A DNA stretch of 45,656 bases from Acidobacteriota bacterium (GCA_003225495.1 QIAJ01000109.1:1-45656), one strand, 5' to 3'; shown: positions 1-9,536, numbered from the stretch's first letter. A program made the numbers and translations. Notes: generated by a model not told the origin, from the letters alone.

Positions 1-27
1 AATCGCGAAAAGGACCTCCCAATCCCA

Positions 28-732
28 ATGCACTTCTTTCCCGTCTTTATAGTCTTCGTCGGCGGCGAAATCCTCGATCTCGTCCTCCAGACGGGCGCGG
101 TCGCCAAAGTCGTGCTTTTCATCCTGATCGCTTTCAGCGTGATTTCTTGGGCAGTGATCCTTTCCAAATGGCGCCTCATCAGTCGCGCGCGAACTCAAAG
201 TACACGCTTCGTGCGGGCTCTTCACAAGGCGCAACGCATGCAGGATGTGGCCTCGGTAGCCGAGCAATTCCGGCCGAGTCCACTGGTGGGCGTTTTCGAA
301 AGCGCGGTGGTTGAGTTCAAGCGCCAGATGGGAACCACCGGCGGCATTCACAATCTTCCAGCCATTCAGCGTTCCATGCAGATCGCGTCTTCCGAAGGCA
401 TCACGCGCCTTGAGCGCAATGTCACATGGCTCGCAATCACGGGTGCCGTCACCCCATTTGTCGGACTCTTCGGAACCGTCTGGGGAATCATCGACGCTTT
501 TCACGGACTAGGGACCGCCGGCGCCGCCACTTTGCGTGCCGTCGCGCCTGGAATCTCTGAAGCGTTGGTCACAACGGCGGGCGGACTCGCCGCTGCTATT
601 CCCGCAGTCATCGCCTACAACCTGATCAACGGTTCCATTCGCGAACTCGCCGCCCGCAACGACGACTTTTCGCTCGAAATGTTGAATCTCGTCGAGCGGC
701 AGACGCCCCAACCCTCAGAGGCTCGCCGCTAA
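28..732 (+). CDS. tolQ: TolQ/ExbB-type proton channel subunit
   Basis: MotA/TolQ/ExbB family inner-membrane protein of 234 residues. With TolR it forms the proton-driven motor that energises the Tol-Pal envelope system during division. Three hydrophobic segments are visible (about 24-45, 133-157, 172-200), with a cytoplasmic loop between the first two. The conserved GLFGTVWGI stretch (147-155) of the pore helix is present. The stop overlaps the start of the next gene by one base (TAATG), so the two are translationally coupled. It heads a tolQ-tolR-tonB/tolA-tolB-pal-cpoB series. The start is the first ATG; the ribosome site upstream is weak (AAGGA about 14 bases away). Only 27 bases lie upstream in the window, so its promoter cannot be judged. 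The family call is secure. TolQ rather than ExbB rests on the neighbours. Confidence 0.95.
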   Translation: MHFFPVFIVFVGGEILDLVLQTGAVAKVVLFILIAFSVISWAVILSKWRLISRARTQSTRFVRALHKAQRMQDVASVAEQFRPSPLVGVFESAVVEFKRQMGTTGGIHNLPAIQRSMQIASSEGITRLERNVTWLAITGAVTPFVGLFGTVWGIIDAFHGLGTAGAATLRAVAPGISEALVTTAGGLAAAIPAVIAYNLINGSIRELAARNDDFSLEMLNLVERQTPQPSEARR

Positions 733-1160
733 TGGCTTTCACCAACGCCAGTGGACGCACCCAGACTTCGCTCGCCGACATCAACGTAACGCCCCTCGTC
801 GACGTCGTGCTCGTGCTGCTCATCATTTTCATGGTAACCGCGCCGGTGTTGCAGTCGGGCATAGAAGTGAGCGTGCCGCATACCCGCACCGTGAAAGAGG
901 TTACGGAAGAGCGCCTGGTCATCAGCATCGACAAATCGCAGAAGGTCTACTTAGGCAACGATCCGATCAACATCAACTCGATCGGAGCCACTCTGAAGAA
1001 AAGAATTCGCGATCCGCAGCACCAGGCAATTTACCTGCGATCCGACGAAGACGTTCCCTTTGGCGCCTTTGCCACCGTGATGGACGCCATCAAACAAGCA
1101 GGCATCAGCAACGTAAGTATTGTGACGCAGCCCATAGATTCCCATGGCGGCAAGCGCTGA
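732..1160 (+). CDS. tolR: TolR/ExbD biopolymer transport protein
   Basis: ExbD/TolR family protein of 142 residues with one transmembrane helix (about 22-40) and a periplasmic domain. The essential membrane aspartate of the family is seen as Asp24 in NVTPLVDVVLVLL. It partners TolQ in the inner membrane and passes proton-motive energy to the TolA/TonB-like protein encoded next. Its ATG overlaps the tolQ stop by one base, and its 3' end overlaps the next start by 17 bases, so the three genes are tightly coupled. Length is normal for the family. Confidence 0.95.
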   Translation: MAFTNASGRTQTSLADINVTPLVDVVLVLLIIFMVTAPVLQSGIEVSVPHTRTVKEVTEERLVISIDKSQKVYLGNDPININSIGATLKKRIRDPQHQAIYLRSDEDVPFGAFATVMDAIKQAGISNVSIVTQPIDSHGGKR

Positions 1161-1926
1161 TATTTATTCCGAGCATAGCCAGCTTTCCCGGCCTCTGGCC
1201 TGGTCCGCCGGCCTCCATATTGCATTCGCAGCCTTCGTTATCGTGTACACGATGTTCTTCCAGGGCATTCGCGGCGACGGCTGGGGAGGCGGTGGCGGTG
1301 GAGATGCCATGGGCGCGACGCTAGTTACATCCGTTCCCTTGCCTGCCACTACCGCGCAAACAACGAATGTGCTGGCGAATGAATCGAAGGGATTGTCAAA
1401 ATCCGAACCGAAGGCGCAGGAGCAGGAACCTGAAGCGGTCGCTATTCCGGACAAGAATACAAAAATCAAGCCCAAGCCCGTAACCAGCGCCACCAAACGT
1501 AAACCGCAACCGGAACCCGAGGAGACGAACCAGGTTCCGTACGGCGAAGGTGGCGCCGTCAGCGGGCCCTACAGCATGTTCAACGCCGGCGGAGCCAAGG
1601 GTGGCTTCGGATTTACCGGCGGAGGCGGCGACTTCGGCAACCGCTTTTCCTGGTACGTGAAGATCGTCCAGCAGAAGGTGTCCGAAAACTGGCTGAAATA
1701 CGAGGTCGATCCACGCGTCGCGCAAGCGAACCGGGTCTATCTCACCTTCGACATCGCGCGCGATGGATCGCCTAAAAATGTACAGATCGAGCAGTCCAGC
1801 GGTAATCCGTCCCTGGATATATCGGCCACGCGGGCAATCCAGCGCATTGATACTTTCGGACCGTTGCCGCCTGACTATTCGGGAAATAAAGTTTCAGTAG
1901 AGTTCTGGTTCGATTACAAACGGTAG
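1144..1926 (+). CDS. TonB C-terminal domain protein, TolA-like linker
   Basis: 260-residue protein with one N-terminal membrane helix (about 18-40), a glycine run right after it, a Lys/Pro/Glu-rich periplasmic spacer (about 85-140), and a TonB/TolA C-terminal domain (about 168-260). The last domain contains the WYVKIVQQKVSENW opening helix, a repeated beta pattern, and ends in VEFWFDYKR. By position between tolR and tolB it should play the TolA role, bridging the TolQR motor to Pal/TolB across the periplasm. By sequence it is a TonB-family C-terminus, as is usual outside Proteobacteria. The start overlaps tolR by 17 bases. The 92 bases that follow, before tolB, hold no gene. Confidence 0.88.
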   Translation: MAASADIYSEHSQLSRPLAWSAGLHIAFAAFVIVYTMFFQGIRGDGWGGGGGGDAMGATLVTSVPLPATTAQTTNVLANESKGLSKSEPKAQEQEPEAVAIPDKNTKIKPKPVTSATKRKPQPEPEETNQVPYGEGGAVSGPYSMFNAGGAKGGFGFTGGGGDFGNRFSWYVKIVQQKVSENWLKYEVDPRVAQANRVYLTFDIARDGSPKNVQIEQSSGNPSLDISATRAIQRIDTFGPLPPDYSGNKVSVEFWFDYKR

Positions 1927-2018
1927 GTCGTAGCCTCTGACATCCTGCCGGCTGTCACGAGGGGCATCACGCCCTCGCCGCCGAAACAAGATGCGTACAG
2001 TTTATTAACGGAGTAAGC

Positions 2019-3383
2019 ATGGAACAAAAGTCGCTGATGAAGAGAATCGCAGCCGCTCGCAATCATCTCGTACTGTTCACAATCTTAATTCTTGCCGCCA
2101 CCGCCGCCGCGCAGGACTGGATCCGCACCGGCACCGGCCTTGGCGTCGAGAAGATCCGCCTCGCGGCCTCGGATTTCAAACCCGCGACACAAGATCCCAA
2201 AAACACCGATCTGCTCAAGACTTTCAATGACACACTCTTCAACGACCTCGACAACGCCGGCATCTTTGATCTGGTCTCGAAGAGCTTCTACCCGTTGCAG
2301 GTTCCAGGACAGCCGACGGAACTGAAAGCAGCCGACTGGAGCGCTTCTCCCGCGCCCAACGCTTCCATGCTCGCATTCGGCAATCTGGGCGTAGCCGCCG
2401 ACAAAGTAACCGTCCAGGGCTGGCTTTACGATGTCAAGAGCACTTCGACCTCGCCACAGGTGCTCGGCAAACAATACAACGACAATGCCACCGCCGAGGC
2501 TGTCCGCGTCATCGCCCACAAGTTTGCCGATGAAATCATCTTCCGGTTGGGCGGCGGAATTCCCGGCATCGCCGAGAGCAAGATTTACTTTGTCAGCAAG
2601 CGCTCAGGCAACAAGGAAATCTGGGCAATGGACTATGACAGCGCCAACCAGCACGCCGTCACTCATCTCGGAACGATTTCCCTTTCGCCTCGGATCTCGC
2701 CCGATGGTTCGCGATTGGCATTCAGCGCGAACAACAAGACGGGGTGGGATGTCACAATGTATTCGTTTGACCTGAATCGGATCGTCAGTTTCCCACATTT
2801 CGGCGGCATGAACTTTTCGCCTTCCTGGTCGCCAGATGGCGCCAAGTTGGCATTGTCATCCTCCCGCAACGGCTATCCCAACATCTTCGTGATCGATGCA
2901 TCAGGCGGTAATCCGCGACGGCTCACCTCCGGTCAGGGTCCAGACATTTCTCCCATCTGGAATCGGAAAACCGGCGCGCAAATCGCATTCGTCAGTGGGC
3001 GCACCGGGTTGCCGCAGATCTACACCATGGAAGCTGACGGCACCAACGTGCAGCGCCTCACCGATCAAGGCTATGCCGTCTCCCCAAACTGGGCGCCCAA
3101 CGGACAGTTCCTCACTTTCTCCTGGATGCGCAAGTACGGTCCCGGAGAGCCCGGCTCGAACGATCTCTACTTAATGGATATCGCCAGCAAGCAGTGGGTA
3201 CAGCTCACTCACGACGCCGGACGGAACGACTCACCGTGCTGGTCGCCCGACGGAAGACACATCGTCTTTCAGTCGCATCGCACCGGCACCGATCAGATTT
3301 TTTCCATGCTGGCCGATGGCACCAATGTTAAGCAGCTCACCTTCAGCGGCGACAACTCGCAACCCGACTGGAGTTGGAAGTAG
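2019..3383 (+). CDS. tolB: Tol-Pal system protein TolB
   Basis: TolB, a periplasmic protein of 454 residues with a signal peptide (hydrophobic core about 17-30, cleavage near AAAQD). It has an N-terminal alpha/beta domain (about 35-175) followed by a six-bladed beta-propeller made of PD40 repeats (SPDGSRLAFS, SPDGAKLALSS, SPDGRHIVF and similar). In the Tol system the propeller binds Pal and outer-membrane partners. The chosen ATG has GGAG five bases upstream; an internal in-frame ATG (MKRIAAA) is possible. It is followed by pal after a short gap. Length is typical for TolB. Confidence 0.95.
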   Translation: MEQKSLMKRIAAARNHLVLFTILILAATAAAQDWIRTGTGLGVEKIRLAASDFKPATQDPKNTDLLKTFNDTLFNDLDNAGIFDLVSKSFYPLQVPGQPTELKAADWSASPAPNASMLAFGNLGVAADKVTVQGWLYDVKSTSTSPQVLGKQYNDNATAEAVRVIAHKFADEIIFRLGGGIPGIAESKIYFVSKRSGNKEIWAMDYDSANQHAVTHLGTISLSPRISPDGSRLAFSANNKTGWDVTMYSFDLNRIVSFPHFGGMNFSPSWSPDGAKLALSSSRNGYPNIFVIDASGGNPRRLTSGQGPDISPIWNRKTGAQIAFVSGRTGLPQIYTMEADGTNVQRLTDQGYAVSPNWAPNGQFLTFSWMRKYGPGEPGSNDLYLMDIASKQWVQLTHDAGRNDSPCWSPDGRHIVFQSHRTGTDQIFSMLADGTNVKQLTFSGDNSQPDWSWK

Positions 3384-3450
3384 GAACCTGATTAGCAACT
3401 CTGTGAAATTGCGCGCTGCCAATCGCGCGCATAGAATCTGGAGGAACGAG

Positions 3451-4185
3451 GTGAAGCATCCGATGAGACGATGGCTAACCCTGGTATTCATACTGAGCGC
3501 AATCCTGATGGTGAGCGCATGTAAGAAAAAGACTGCGCCGCCTCCTCCACCGCCACCTCCAGCGCCGCCCGCTCCGACCGCTTCCCTGTCGGCGAATCCG
3601 GACACGGTTGAGAAGGGTCAATCCGCGACCCTGACATGGCAGACAACAAATGCCACCGACGTCAGCATTGACGGCATCGGCCCGGTCGAACCGAACGGTT
3701 CAAAATCAGTCACACCCACCGACTCGACGACCTACCGTTTGATCGCGAAAGGAAGCGGTGGAACCCAGGACGCAACTGCGCGCGTTACTGTCAATGCGGC
3801 AGCGGTCGCTCCGCCACCGCAACCTTCATTGACCGAACAGCAATTGTTCGCGCAGAACGTCAAAGACATTTATTTCGATTACGACAAGGCGGACATTCGC
3901 GCGGATCAACAGGCCTCCTTACAGGCCGGTGCGCGATTCCTTCAGCAACACGCAAACATTCGGATCACCATCGAAGGCCACTGCGACGAACGCGGCACGA
4001 CCGAATACAACCTGGCCCTGGGAACCAATCGTGCAGATGCAGTCAAGAATGCCCTCGTTCAGGGCGGTGTTGCTGGGGATCGCATCAAGACCATCAGCTA
4101 CGGCAAAGAGAAGCCTTTCTGCAACGAATCGAACGAGTCCTGTTGGCAGCAGAATCGCCGTGGGCATTTCGTTTATGAGCAATAG
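3451..4185 (+). CDS. pal: Peptidoglycan-associated lipoprotein Pal with an Ig-like insert
   Basis: Outer-membrane lipoprotein that anchors the envelope to peptidoglycan. A lipoprotein signal ends in the lipobox LMVSAC, with Cys24 as the lipidation site. It is followed by a proline run (29-42), an Ig-like beta domain (about 44-120, opening ASLSANPDTVEKGQ), and the OmpA-family peptidoglycan-binding domain (about 135-244) with YFDYDKADIR and GHCDERGTTEYN. The start is GTG at 3451 because GGAGG sits six bases upstream. The ATG 12 bases later is too far from that site, and longer upstream readings overlap tolB. Typical Pal is about 170 residues; the extra length here is the Ig-like domain and Pro linker. 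Confidence 0.92.
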   Translation: MKHPMRRWLTLVFILSAILMVSACKKKTAPPPPPPPPAPPAPTASLSANPDTVEKGQSATLTWQTTNATDVSIDGIGPVEPNGSKSVTPTDSTTYRLIAKGSGGTQDATARVTVNAAAVAPPPQPSLTEQQLFAQNVKDIYFDYDKADIRADQQASLQAGARFLQQHANIRITIEGHCDERGTTEYNLALGTNRADAVKNALVQGGVAGDRIKTISYGKEKPFCNESNESCWQQNRRGHFVYEQ

Positions 4186-4279
4186 TTCGGTCTGAAAGGA
4201 TTTTTGCTACGAAAAATCGGGAGAAACACAGCTTCGGCATGTCGTCCGAAGCATAAGAAAAATAACGTGCTTGAGCCTT

Positions 4280-4305
4280 GGGCGGCTGCTGCCGCCCTTT
4301 GTTTC
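4280..4305 (+). terminator. Hairpin between pal and cpoB
   Basis: A perfect 7-bp stem (GGGCGGC / GCCGCCC) with loop TGCT is followed by TTTGTTTCT. It lies about 95 bases after the pal stop and 56 bases before the cpoB start. The T tract is weak, so it may be a partial terminator or attenuator that lowers cpoB expression relative to the upstream genes. Confidence 0.5.
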
Positions 4306-4360
4306 TAAGGGCTCCAGCCGGTGTTCACCTCCGGGAGTTTTGACATCCAATAGGTTGACT

Positions 4361-5200
4361 ATGAAATCCAATCGCACTTCCGCTGTTTTCGCCCTGATTC
4401 TCACGGTCTGCCTTGCGCTGACCCCGGCTTTTGGCGCCAGCAAGGAACTCATCCAGCTGCAAACGCAGGTCGATCAATTGCAGCAGCAGATGACCCAGAT
4501 GACGCAATCGTTCAACGAACGCATGGGCGTAATGACGCACCTCGTAGAACAAAACTCAGACGTCGTGAACAGGGTAAATACCGCGCTGAAAGACCTGCAG
4601 ACCTCCATCAACAAACAGCAGCAGGACCGCTCCGGCCAGACCGACCAGATTTCCGGCCAGATCCAGTCGCTCAATGACACCATGGACGAACTCAAAGTCC
4701 GCATGGCGAAGTTGAGCAAGCAACTGGAAGACATGCAGTCGGCGCAACAGTCGATGGTTGCGTCGCAGACGCAGCAACAGCAGCAGGCGCAGGCAATCGC
4801 CCAGGCTCCGCCGCCCGATGTGCTCTACAACAACGCCTTGCGCGACTATAACGGTGGCAAGCCCGATCTCGCGATCCAGGAATTCAACGACTACGTCAAG
4901 TTTTATCCCAACACCGATCTCGCCGGAAACGCGCACTTCTACATCGCAGAGTTACTCTATCGCGGAAGCGATTTCGCTAAAGCGATCGAAGAGTACGACT
5001 TGGTATTACAGAATTTTCCGGGCGGAAACAAAGCTGCTGCCGCGCAGTTGAAGAAGGGTTTTGCCCTGCTCGAAATTGGGAAACAAACCGAGGGCACCAA
5101 TGAACTGCGCCACGTCATCCAGCGCTATCCCAGAAGCAACGAAGCAACGCAGGCACGAGAGAGGTTGCGAAAAGCAGCGCCCGCCCCGAGAACTCGCTAG
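4361..5200 (+). CDS. cpoB: Cell division coordinator CpoB / YbgF
   Basis: Periplasmic YbgF/CpoB-type protein of 279 residues. The signal peptide (about 1-26, cleavage near AFGAS) is followed by a long Gln-rich coiled coil (about 27-150) that trimerises in the family, then by three tetratricopeptide repeats (about 155-270) recognisable as ALRDYNGGKPDLAIQEFNDY and AKAIEEYDLVLQNFP. It works with TolA to couple outer-membrane constriction with peptidoglycan synthesis. The ATG at 4361 was chosen because it gives a clean signal peptide. The coding frame is open further upstream, but that extension reads through the hairpin. It is the last gene of the Tol operon and converges on the kinase gene with a 21-base gap. 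Confidence 0.9.
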   Translation: MKSNRTSAVFALILTVCLALTPAFGASKELIQLQTQVDQLQQQMTQMTQSFNERMGVMTHLVEQNSDVVNRVNTALKDLQTSINKQQQDRSGQTDQISGQIQSLNDTMDELKVRMAKLSKQLEDMQSAQQSMVASQTQQQQQAQAIAQAPPPDVLYNNALRDYNGGKPDLAIQEFNDYVKFYPNTDLAGNAHFYIAELLYRGSDFAKAIEEYDLVLQNFPGGNKAAAAQLKKGFALLEIGKQTEGTNELRHVIQRYPRSNEATQARERLRKAAPAPRTR

Positions 5201-5221
5201 AGCAATCAAATCAGCGCGCCC

Positions 5222-6871
5222 TCACATCGTGGTAAGGGCGTCCGGATCCACCTGCATGCCCTCGGTGGAAGGCTCACCGCCAGTGTCCCCGACCTTGTGG
5301 GTATTCCACCATCGTTCCGCATCTTCCGCACTCCATGATCCTATGCCGTCACAGTTTTCCAACTGATGCCCTAATGCATCCGCACTCGCCGGCCGCTTCG
5401 CTGGTTCTTTAGCGAGACAAGTCATGATGGCGCGATCCAGGCAGGCCGGTACAGTGAGGTTGGTTCTCTGCGAAAGAGGTACTGGAATTTTCTGAAGATG
5501 TGCCAACAACATCGCCGTCGCACCTTTTTCCTCGAAGACGAGATTCCCGGTCAGCAACCAGTATGCGACGCAACCCAGTCCGTAAAGATCAGTTCGGCCA
5601 TCGACCGGCGCGTTTCCCATTGCCATTTCCGGAGCCATATACGCCGGCGTTCCCGTCGTTGAACCCTCCACTGTGATCTTGGTTTCAGTTTCGTCCAATA
5701 CTTTGACCAGGCCAAAGTCGAGAACCTTTACAAAGTCATACTCATTTCCCATGCGGCAAAGGAATATGTTTGTCGGCTTGATATCGCGGTGAATCATGCC
5801 GTGACTGTGTGCGTCCGCGAGCGAACGGCACACCTGTCGCAGGATGTTCGCAACCCGTGCCGGAGGCTGAGGCCCAAATTCCTTAACCAGCGTTTCGAGA
5901 TCAATTCCATCCAGCAACTCCATTACATAGTAAAAAACTCCATCCTTGGTGACACCGAAGTCGTACAGTTCCACCGTATGCGGAGACCGCAGTAGCGCCG
6001 TCGTCTTCGCCTCTTGCTCGAACCGGCGTCCAATCAAGGCCGCGTTACTTCCAAACTTGCCGCTCAGCACGGCCGGTTGAATCAACTTGATAGCCGCGTC
6101 ACGTGCGAGCATCTGATGACTGGCTCTCCAAACCTCTCCCATGCCCCCGCGTCCGAGCAGAGCGACCAGCCGGTAACTCCCCATCTCACGCGCCTTCGAA
6201 ACCTGCTGTCCTAATCTCATGACGACGCGCGAAATCACCACCGCCACGCCCACCATCAGGTAATCCGGATAATGCATCACCATCACATTGGTCCAGGAGC
6301 CGAAATCCCACGATCCCCGGGCCTTAGCGATCAGCATTGCCAGCGGATTCATCGACACGGCAATCAAGCCGGCGATCAATGTCTTCATCGGGGAGTTGGG
6401 GACGATTGCCGCAGACATCAGCACGACTGCCCCAATCCAGCTGATCATCGGCGAAACTGGCCAATCCTTCGGGACTTGAAACCAATGAGTCATCATTCCC
6501 AAAGCAAATGCCGTGACCACCAGGTACACCTGTCCCAGATTCAGAATCATTCCCGGATCGTGGTTTCCTCTGTGAATGTAAAAAAAGAGCGCGAGAGACA
6601 CAAGAACACTCGCCCCCGCGATCACATCCGTTGCCTGCCAGTGCAGCCAGATCCGGTTGCCATGGGTCATAGCGAGAAGCGCAATACGATCTCCCACCGT
6701 GCCAAGGATCCAGAGCGCCGCGGCGATCAGCGACATAATCTTCAACCGCCGCGACGCCTCTTTCAGAAGATCGTAAGGAAGGGAGCGGACGCGCTCCTCG
6801 GATAATCCCGAGTCTGCCGGTGTAGTCCCGGCAACAGGACCTATCAATTGAGGATCGGTCATGTTCCCCAT
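5222..6871 (-). CDS. Serine/threonine protein kinase with N-terminal multi-span membrane domain
   Basis: 549 residues. The N-terminal 220 hold about six membrane helices (near 46-66, 83-100, 108-127, 141-158, 160-180, 200-218). The C-terminal part (about 230-520) is a Hanks-type kinase with glycine loop GRGGMGEVW, lysine in DAAIKLI, catalytic loop HRDIKPTN, DFGLVK and GTPAYMAPE. This order is the reverse of the common bacterial PASTA or propeller kinases, where the catalytic domain is N-terminal. The membrane part may sense a signal in the bilayer; its ligand is unknown. Start is ATG 6871; a second ATG three codons in (6862) sits behind GGGGA and could be the real one. It lies downstream of the HAD phosphatase on the same strand. 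Confidence 0.9.
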   Translation of the reverse strand: MGNMTDPQLIGPVAGTTPADSGLSEERVRSLPYDLLKEASRRLKIMSLIAAALWILGTVGDRIALLAMTHGNRIWLHWQATDVIAGASVLVSLALFFYIHRGNHDPGMILNLGQVYLVVTAFALGMMTHWFQVPKDWPVSPMISWIGAVVLMSAAIVPNSPMKTLIAGLIAVSMNPLAMLIAKARGSWDFGSWTNVMVMHYPDYLMVGVAVVISRVVMRLGQQVSKAREMGSYRLVALLGRGGMGEVWRASHQMLARDAAIKLIQPAVLSGKFGSNAALIGRRFEQEAKTTALLRSPHTVELYDFGVTKDGVFYYVMELLDGIDLETLVKEFGPQPPARVANILRQVCRSLADAHSHGMIHRDIKPTNIFLCRMGNEYDFVKVLDFGLVKVLDETETKITVEGSTTGTPAYMAPEMAMGNAPVDGRTDLYGLGCVAYWLLTGNLVFEEKGATAMLLAHLQKIPVPLSQRTNLTVPACLDRAIMTCLAKEPAKRPASADALGHQLENCDGIGSWSAEDAERWWNTHKVGDTGGEPSTEGMQVDPDALTTM

Positions 6872-7104
6872 TCACCGAGTGAAAGCTCACTCACATTCGC
6901 AGTAGATTATTGAGTCTAAATCTGGTCTGCAGGCAAGAATAACAAAGTCTTTGTAAATAGACGCGGAACGTGGACGGACGACTAAGGCGTGGATTTGCAA
7001 ATCAAGAAGTGCGCGAGTCGGGAACGCCTCGTTGAGTTTGATTCATGCGGATGGTCCCATCCGGCCATCGAATGCACTGGGATTGAAAGGCATTTTAGCC
7101 GCCA

Positions 7105-7941
7105 TCAACCATCAACCGTAACAGGCTGCCCTACTTCCAGCCCCACGGGTCGTAGATTAATCCAATCCGTCTGCACCCGATCCCAGTCCTGTATGAGGAA
7201 ACCGTACGACTCAAACAACTGTCGTATTCGCGGACGCTGCCAGCCTGCAATCTGCTCGAAAATCGGCACCAGGACGGCTAACGCGTTTTCACTGAGGATG
7301 GTCCGTTTCGCGATTTGCGCAACATGCTTCGACTCCGACACCGCGATCGTGAACCCGTCGCGCCGGTTCACGTGCAGCATCACATGGATATCCGAGCTTC
7401 CGTCGCCGACGTACACAACATGATCCGCCGGTATCCCGAGTTGCTCCTGCAACTGATCCAGCCGCGCGACTTTGCCATACCCTGCCGTCGCCCGCACCAG
7501 GCTCTCGATTTCGCCTGCATCGTTGTACTTAAATTCCGTGCCGAAAATATGATCCTCCGGCACGATTCCTTCCAACGCAGACTTGATCACTTCCACAGGC
7601 GCAGCCGACAGCACATAAAAATCGAAGTGAAACCCGTCGATCTTGCGGTCCAGGATGTCGTAAACCTGCTTAATATTCTCTTTGAGCCGGATTCGCTTCC
7701 CAGCCTGATACAGATGATCTTTGCGAACGCGCGTTCGAAACTCCGGATCGTGCAGCAGCAGATAAGCCAACTCGGCGCCCTGCTGAACAAGGTTCAGCTT
7801 CGCCATACCTTTCGCTTTACGCTCAAATTCTTCCAGAGAAATACCAACGAGCTCGCTCAGGACGTAACCAGTGTCGTTAAAGGTCAGCGTCTGATCGAAA
7901 TCGCTTACAAACAGAAAGTGCTTTAAATGCTTCTTTGCCAT
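7105..7941 (-). CDS. HAD-superfamily phosphatase (phosphoserine-phosphatase-like)
   Basis: 278-residue cytoplasmic HAD-fold hydrolase. Motif I is DFDQTLT with the nucleophile Asp14 and Asp16. Motif II is the serine in VLSAAP (about 112), a lysine in GYGKVARL (about 157) is the likely motif III residue, and GDGSSD (179-184) is motif IV. A helical C1 cap lies between motifs I and II, as in the HAD-IB phosphoserine phosphatase / MtnX group. Substrate cannot be told from the sequence. No strong ribosome site precedes the ATG. It is divergent from the small gene at 8119. The 163 bases downstream before the kinase end hold only a short 6-bp hairpin. Confidence 0.82.
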   Translation of the reverse strand: MAKKHLKHFLFVSDFDQTLTFNDTGYVLSELVGISLEEFERKAKGMAKLNLVQQGAELAYLLLHDPEFRTRVRKDHLYQAGKRIRLKENIKQVYDILDRKIDGFHFDFYVLSAAPVEVIKSALEGIVPEDHIFGTEFKYNDAGEIESLVRATAGYGKVARLDQLQEQLGIPADHVVYVGDGSSDIHVMLHVNRRDGFTIAVSESKHVAQIAKRTILSENALAVLVPIFEQIAGWQRPRIRQLFESYGFLIQDWDRVQTDWINLRPVGLEVGQPVTVDG

Positions 7942-8118
7942 GGACCATATTAGATTCCTGTTCCCGTGAATAGACCATTAAATTTCCCTATCGCAAGTAT
8001 TACAAGAACTTACAGCCCCGCATACGGGGTTTCCCATTGCCGCGCGACTGCTTCAAGCGTAGGCTGACGTTGCAAGAAATGTTGATTTTGAATCTATCGA
8101 ATCTGCTGGAGGTCGCCC

Positions 8119-8340
8119 TTGTCTGAACATGCCGCCGATCATCTGAAGAACGACGCTGACCGTGGAAAGGGTTCACTCGAGCCCGACGAGCGCAAACAGG
8201 ACGGCAACAATTCCATGCAAGGCCAACTCCCACATCGCAACCCCGACCCCATGGCTGAAGGTGCCGACTCCGATTTCCCGGAGCCCGGCCAGAGTCCCGA
8301 ATATTCCTTCGAGGGAGAATTCAAGAAAAAAAGCGCATAA
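8119..8340 (+). CDS. Small acidic hydrophilic protein
   Basis: 73-residue protein with no hydrophobic segment, rich in Asp, Glu, Pro and Lys, and probably disordered. I do not recognise the family. The start is a TTG with GGAGG six bases upstream, a very good initiation region, which is the main support for it being real. It stands alone between a divergent phosphatase gene and the alcohol dehydrogenase, with 182 non-coding bases after it. Those bases contain a short GC hairpin near 8387-8405 but no gene. Confidence 0.6.
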   Translation: MSEHAADHLKNDADRGKGSLEPDERKQDGNNSMQGQLPHRNPDPMAEGADSDFPEPGQSPEYSFEGEFKKKSA

Positions 8341-8522
8341 GAATCGTATTGGAGCGCGATTTCAGCCTGTTGCAAGGGTCATAGCGAGTCGCTCCTTCAG
8401 CGGCTCGACGGTGTCGCGCGATTTCTCAGTTCTCCTGAAATCTTTCGTTTGCTGCGTCTTCCGTGTGTGCCGCGTCATCTGATTAACCTGATTTCACCCC
8501 ACTCTTCTCAGGAAAAGAAAAC

Positions 8523-9536
8523 ATGCCTCGCATGAAAGCAGTACAGATATCGAAACCCGGCGGCAACTTCGAACTCGTTGAACGAAATATTCCCGATCCC
8601 GGCCGCGCACAAGTTCGCATCAAGATTGAAGCCTGCGGAATTTGCCACAGCGACGTGCTCGTCAAGGAAGGACTCTTCCCTGGCATTCAATATCCAAGGG
8701 TTCCCGGCCACGAAATCGCCGGACGAATCGACGCCGCGGGTGCCGATGTAACAAACTGGAAACCCGGGCAACGCGTCGGAGTCGGCTGGCACGGCGGACA
8801 CTGCTTTACCTGCGAGTTCTGCCGCCGCGGAGATTTCATCCTCTGCCGCAACGAGAAAATTACCGCTATCCACTTCGACGGGGGTTACGCCGACTACGTC
8901 GTTGTACCGGCAGAAGCAGTTGCGGCAATTCCAGACGATCTTCCCGCAGCTGAAGCCGCTCCGCTGATGTGCGCCGGAATCACGGTCTTCAACTCTCTTC
9001 GCAATGCCGGAGCTCGCTCCGGAGATCTGGTCGCGGTTCTCGGCATCGGTGGTCTCGGCCATCTCGGAATTCAGTACGCGCGACAAATGGGGTTCCGCAC
9101 GGTCGCGATCGGCCGCGGTCAGGACAAAGATCCGCTCGCCCGAAAACTGGGGGCCAGCGTCTACATTGACGGTGGAACGGAAAATCCTGTCGAAGCCTTA
9201 CAAAAACTCGGCGGCGCCCACGTGATTCTCGCCACCGCTCCTGATTCCAAATCAATCTCATCACTTGTCGACGGTCTGGCCCCAGGCGGCAAATTGCTCG
9301 TGATCGGCGTGAGCCCGGAACCGTTGACCATCAGTCCCCTGCAGTTGATCAGTGGCCGCAAAGCCATTCAGGGCTGGCCTTCGGGCACCGCAAAAGATTC
9401 GGAAGAGACCCTGGCTTTCAGTACCCAAACGGGAGTTCGTCCGATGATCGAACGTTATCCTTTGGAAAAAGCCGCAGAAGCCTATGAACAGATGATGAGC
9501 GGCCGCGCCCGCTTTCGCGCTGTTCTGACGATGTAG
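8523..9536 (+). CDS. Zinc-dependent alcohol dehydrogenase (MDR family)
   Basis: 337-residue medium-chain NAD(P)-dependent alcohol dehydrogenase. Catalytic zinc ligands are visible as Cys41 (CGICHSD), His63-Glu64 (GHEIAG) and Cys150 (PLMCAG). Structural zinc ligands are Cys94, 97, 100 and 108 in a C-x2-C-x2-C-x7-C knuckle. The Rossmann glycine motif is GIGGLGH (174-180). It resembles AdhP/AdhT-type enzymes that oxidise primary alcohols or reduce aldehydes. Start is the ATG with AGGAAAAG upstream; MKAV three codons later is an alternative. It appears monocistronic and is followed by a strong hairpin terminator. Confidence 0.9.
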   Translation: MPRMKAVQISKPGGNFELVERNIPDPGRAQVRIKIEACGICHSDVLVKEGLFPGIQYPRVPGHEIAGRIDAAGADVTNWKPGQRVGVGWHGGHCFTCEFCRRGDFILCRNEKITAIHFDGGYADYVVVPAEAVAAIPDDLPAAEAAPLMCAGITVFNSLRNAGARSGDLVAVLGIGGLGHLGIQYARQMGFRTVAIGRGQDKDPLARKLGASVYIDGGTENPVEALQKLGGAHVILATAPDSKSISSLVDGLAPGGKLLVIGVSPEPLTISPLQLISGRKAIQGWPSGTAKDSEETLAFSTQTGVRPMIERYPLEKAAEAYEQMMSGRARFRAVLTM

